Positions 61,549-64,000 of a stretch of 64,000 bases of DNA are shown piece by piece; within the stretch, counting starts at the first letter, position 1, and every line of letters starts with the position of its first letter. This DNA is from Bin5 sp965242905 (GTDB lineage Bacteria > Chloroflexota > Anaerolineae > Caldilineales > Caldilineaceae), in NCBI GenBank assembly GCA_965242905.1, contig CBDETM010000002.1:992001-1056000 (forward strand), read 5' to 3'. A program made the position numbers and the translations under genes. The notes beneath the pieces are model-generated. The model saw nothing but the letters and a program-made list of their open reading frames with translations, did not search any database and was not told where the DNA came from.

Positions 61549-61594
61549 CACTCGTGGGTCTCCTGGTGCAGCAGGGGGCGATAACCCCCTGCCT

Positions 61595-62533
61595 TCAGTG
61601 ATCTGTATCGGGTGGACTCTCGGCAAGATCCACCGCCATTTCATACTGGCGGTCGAAAACGCGAAAGCCGAGCGAGGCGAATACCGGGTTCAGACGGCTG
61701 TCCGCAGGCTGGTCCATAAGCGTCAACCTGGCGTCGACGTAGCGAAGCTGGAGAGCTTGCAGCAGCGGGCGGGCGGCGTCCTGAAGGTTGGCCTCCGGAT
61801 CGACGGCGATGTCGAGGATCCGAAGGCGCGCTGCCGGCTGGCCCCCGGCCGGCACACCGGACGATGACGACGGAGAAACCAGCACATAGGCGACCGGCGC
61901 GCCGTCCCTGGCCGGGATGGTGAGGCCGACACAGCCGTGCTGCTCCACGTAGTTGAGCAGGCTGCGGGCGCGGCGCTGCCAGATCGTAGGCAGCTCGTGC
62001 CAGTGGTAGAATTCGCGCAGAATCCGGGCCGGATCGGTCTCTTCCAGGCGCTCGTAGGGAAGCGGAAGGGGGCCCTGGCGGGGATCCCGCTCCCACAGCA
62101 GCAGCTCCCGCAAGCGCTTGAAGCCGACCTGGCGATACACGGAGCGGGCGTGGTCGTTGGAGACCAGCACCTCCAGCAGGATGCGGCGAACACCGCGCTC
62201 GACGGCGCGGCGCTTGAGATGCTCCATAAGCTGCCTGCCCCAGCCGCCGCCGCGATACGCCGGGTCAACGCTGAGGCCGCCGCACCAACCTTCGTCTCCG
62301 CGCACGGCCAGCAGGGCAGCGCCCACGCCCTGCAGCCGCCCCTCCTCCTCCGCCACCAGGACTGCACAGTCTTCAGGGTCGATGTTGGAGCGGTGCAGAT
62401 GCCCGAGCATGCCGGACGGGTCCATCTGCATATTGTACCGGTAGTCGGCGAAACCGCGGTTGAAGCCTTGGCGCAGAGCCTCGACTTCAACCGCGGCACC
62501 GGTTACCATAGTTGGCTGTTGCGACTCGGGCAA
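61595..62533 (-). CDS. GNAT-family acetyltransferase with second GNAT-like half
   Basis: A 312-residue protein. The first half is a full GNAT domain with the acetyl-CoA loop LSVDPAYRGGGWGRQLM and NDHARSVYRQVGFKRL. The second half repeats the general plan (VGLTIPARDGAPVAYVLV, LRILDIAVDPEANLQDAARPLLQAL) without a clear pyrophosphate loop, so it looks like a degenerate second copy. The substrate is unknown. Confidence 0.82.
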   Translation of the reverse strand: MPESQQPTMVTGAAVEVEALRQGFNRGFADYRYNMQMDPSGMLGHLHRSNIDPEDCAVLVAEEEGRLQGVGAALLAVRGDEGWCGGLSVDPAYRGGGWGRQLMEHLKRRAVERGVRRILLEVLVSNDHARSVYRQVGFKRLRELLLWERDPRQGPLPLPYERLEETDPARILREFYHWHELPTIWQRRARSLLNYVEQHGCVGLTIPARDGAPVAYVLVSPSSSSGVPAGGQPAARLRILDIAVDPEANLQDAARPLLQALQLRYVDARLTLMDQPADSRLNPVFASLGFRVFDRQYEMAVDLAESPPDTDH

Positions 62534-62602
62534 GTCGAAAGGGCCTCCGAAGGTTAGTGGTCAGCCAGAAAGATATTGATGGTTGGACGCCAGGCAGCAA
62601 AT

Positions 62603-63475
62603 CTACTGCACCCGGGCCACAAAGTCGAATTCGACGATAAACTCTTCGCCCACGTTGGCGACGTTCGGCACCTGCGGGATCGTGAGGTCGAAGTCGTCTC
62701 TGACAACAATTGTGGCCGCGCTGCCCCGCAGTTCAGTTTCGGAAACGACCTGCAGGGTAACAATGAAGAGCACAGGATTTGTCACGTCGCGAACCGTCAG
62801 TTCACCCGTAACTTCAAACTCGATGTCGTCACCGACGGCCACGGAATCCGGCATGCCGGAAAGTTCTGTTGAGCTGAAAGTTACGAACTGGTACTGGTTG
62901 GACTGCAGGATAAAGCGTCTGATTGCGCCATTGCGGCGGTCGTTATCGGTGACGAACGTACCGGCTTCGACCTGGATCGGTCCGATGACGCTGGCGGAAG
63001 GGTTGGCCGCATCAACTGTAATTTCCCCCGTGATCGCGTTGGTTGTGCCGATCACTGTTTTGGGCTGGCCAAATAGCAGCTCATCGATGCTGAAGCGCGC
63101 CTCCGAATCTTCGGCCACGATTACAAACGTCTGCCCGGTACCGGGCATTTCTGCGCTCTCGGCTGCCGATTCCTCCTGCGGCGCGGCAGTGGGCGGCGGT
63201 TCTGGCTCTGGTTCAGGCGTGTTCGTCGGCTCCGGCTCCGGCACGGGCGTATCCGTCGGATCGGGCTCGGGCACCGGCGTTGGCGTATCGGCGGCAGCCG
63301 GGGCTTCCTCGGCGTCCGAGGCAGGCTCGTCTCCGCCGCCGCAGGCTGCCACAAGGAGTGCAGCCAGCAGTACAATGACAACCAGCCTCAGGTGAGGAAC
63401 TGCCAATTTGGGCGAGGCCGGACGTGAGTCGGCCGCGGCCGCATTTGATTTCGCCTTTGAATTCTGCAGTTTCAT
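62603..63475 (-). CDS. YceI-like lipoprotein
   Basis: A 290-residue lipoprotein. The signal segment ends LLVAAC followed by Gly/Asp and a long acidic Pro/Thr/Glu linker (to about residue 115). The rest is a YceI-type lipocalin-like barrel (ARFSIDELLFGQPKTVIGTT, GAIRRFILQSNQYQFVTF, VTGELTVRDVTNPV), a family that binds isoprenoid-type lipids. GGGGGAG precedes the ATG at 63475; the frame opens 12 codons earlier. Confidence 0.85.
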   Translation of the reverse strand: MKLQNSKAKSNAAAADSRPASPKLAVPHLRLVVIVLLAALLVAACGGGDEPASDAEEAPAAADTPTPVPEPDPTDTPVPEPEPTNTPEPEPEPPPTAAPQEESAAESAEMPGTGQTFVIVAEDSEARFSIDELLFGQPKTVIGTTNAITGEITVDAANPSASVIGPIQVEAGTFVTDNDRRNGAIRRFILQSNQYQFVTFSSTELSGMPDSVAVGDDIEFEVTGELTVRDVTNPVLFIVTLQVVSETELRGSAATIVVRDDFDLTIPQVPNVANVGEEFIVEFDFVARVQ

Positions 63476-63608
63476 CGGTCCGGCTCCCCCATCCCAAATG
63501 GATGAAAACATGAACGGTCGAACACTTCGACCGCGCTACAGGCGGTGACGTTCCTTTCCATTGTGGACCTATTTGGGGAGTTTGGCAAAACTTCGCGTTT
63601 ACAGTCGG

Positions 63609-64000
63609 CTACCGCTGGAATCCGCCCTCCGCATAGCCGGTCAACTCCACGTAGCCGCGACCGGCGACGGTCTCGCCGTTCATTGTGCCGCGCACGACGG
63701 TGGCGCCTTCATAGTAGGAAAAGGCGACGTCCATCTCCTGATCGTCGATCAGCGGGTCGATAATCAGTTCGATTTCATGCGCGGGGAAGGTGACGCGCCA
63801 GCCGCTGGGGTAGACGGTGCCGCTGTCCGGGCTGGTCCACTGCCCTGTTGGCGTCAGGGTAAAGTCGTCCGGATGGATGGGGACCTGGCGGCCGTCGGGG
63901 AAACTGAGGGTGCCTTCAAAGATGTCCTGGGACGCGCCGGACTCTGTGCGGATTTCGGCGAACATGAGGACGACTTCGTTGTCCAATGTGACCGCGAACC
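63609..64000 (-). CDS. AttH/CrtC-like secreted hydrolase, C-terminal part (cut by window edge)
   Basis: The frame is open to the last base, so only about the last 130 residues are seen. They match the AttH/CrtC-like lipocalin hydrolase family: FTLTPTGQWTSPDSG, YPSGWRVTFP, DQEMDVAFSYYEG and GRGYVELTGY at the end. The N terminus lies beyond the window. It ends 134 nt before the YceI-like start codon on the same strand, so the two may form an operon. Confidence 0.78.
   Translation of the reverse strand, partial: FAVTLDNEVVLMFAEIRTESGASQDIFEGTLSFPDGRQVPIHPDDFTLTPTGQWTSPDSGTVYPSGWRVTFPAHEIELIIDPLIDDQEMDVAFSYYEGATVVRGTMNGETVAGRGYVELTGYAEGGFQR

Overview
The window is about 60% GC and densely coded. 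It is a chromosomal segment of a bacterium, most likely a Chloroflexota member of the Anaerolineae/Caldilineales type. That placement is an inference from overall gene style: a spondin/LysM secreted protein, a giant PT-linked Fn3/LRR protein of the kind common in sponge- and biofilm-associated bacteria, a BadF-type sugar kinase beside a family 1 ABC importer, and HEPN/MNT modules. There is no rRNA or tRNA in the window to confirm it. I saw no phage, insertion sequence, CRISPR array or replication origin.

Layout. 0-6.5 kb: a zinc-less MDR dehydrogenase, an unknown protein, a response regulator/histidine kinase pair, a divergent secreted spondin-LysM protein with Met/Asp/Lys repeats, and a TlpA-like lipoprotein whose CxxC site reads UGA-x-x-Cys. 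6.7-18 kb: an SF1-helicase-like ATPase, a 1270-residue triple amidase/PGRP protein, scpA, then on the minus strand acetyl-CoA synthetase and sucCD. 18-23.7 kb: a minus-strand sugar importer operon (BadF-type kinase, amidohydrolase, binding protein, two permeases; no ATPase). 24.5-28 kb: hisB, a threonine/serine dehydratase, a PyrD-like protein, a membrane protein, a 71-residue ORF and a truncated gene that abuts the 3' end of the giant LRR gene (27.9-35.8 kb). 36-46 kb: a radical-SAM/HhH DNA-repair-type protein with a LexA-like palindrome at its start, dtd, an unknown, an RlmM-like methyltransferase coupled to purB, a HEPN/MNT toxin-antitoxin pair and a two-subunit ABC exporter. 46-57.5 kb: guaB-purA, hisE, a RelE-like/UvrD fusion, hisF, a hisA-Nudix fusion, a CPA1 antiporter, a phosphoglycerate-mutase-fold protein, hisH and a DUF402 protein. 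57.5-64 kb: a nitrilase-fold protein without its cysteine, lspA, an rluD-family gene, a MazG-like gene, mdh, a GNAT protein, a YceI-like lipoprotein and a partial AttH/CrtC-like gene cut by the window edge.

How they work together. The purine genes (purB, purA, guaB) cover the IMP-to-AMP branch and the first step towards GMP. The his genes (B, E, F, A, H) are scattered over 32 kb and interleaved with unrelated genes. acs, sucCD and mdh belong to acetate activation and the TCA cycle. The ABC importer with a BadF-type kinase points to uptake and phosphorylation of an amino sugar or similar compound.

The most notable observation is the lipoprotein at 5714-6517. Its reading frame is interrupted only by TGA exactly at the first position of the redox CxxC, and a perfect 8-bp stem with a GUU loop lies 26 nt beyond the TGA, as expected of a bacterial SECIS. 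Other points for a second look are the LexA-like site, the HisA-Nudix fusion, the LRR/Fn3/metallopeptidase giant, the PGRP triplet with only one intact zinc site, and two enzyme homologues missing key residues.
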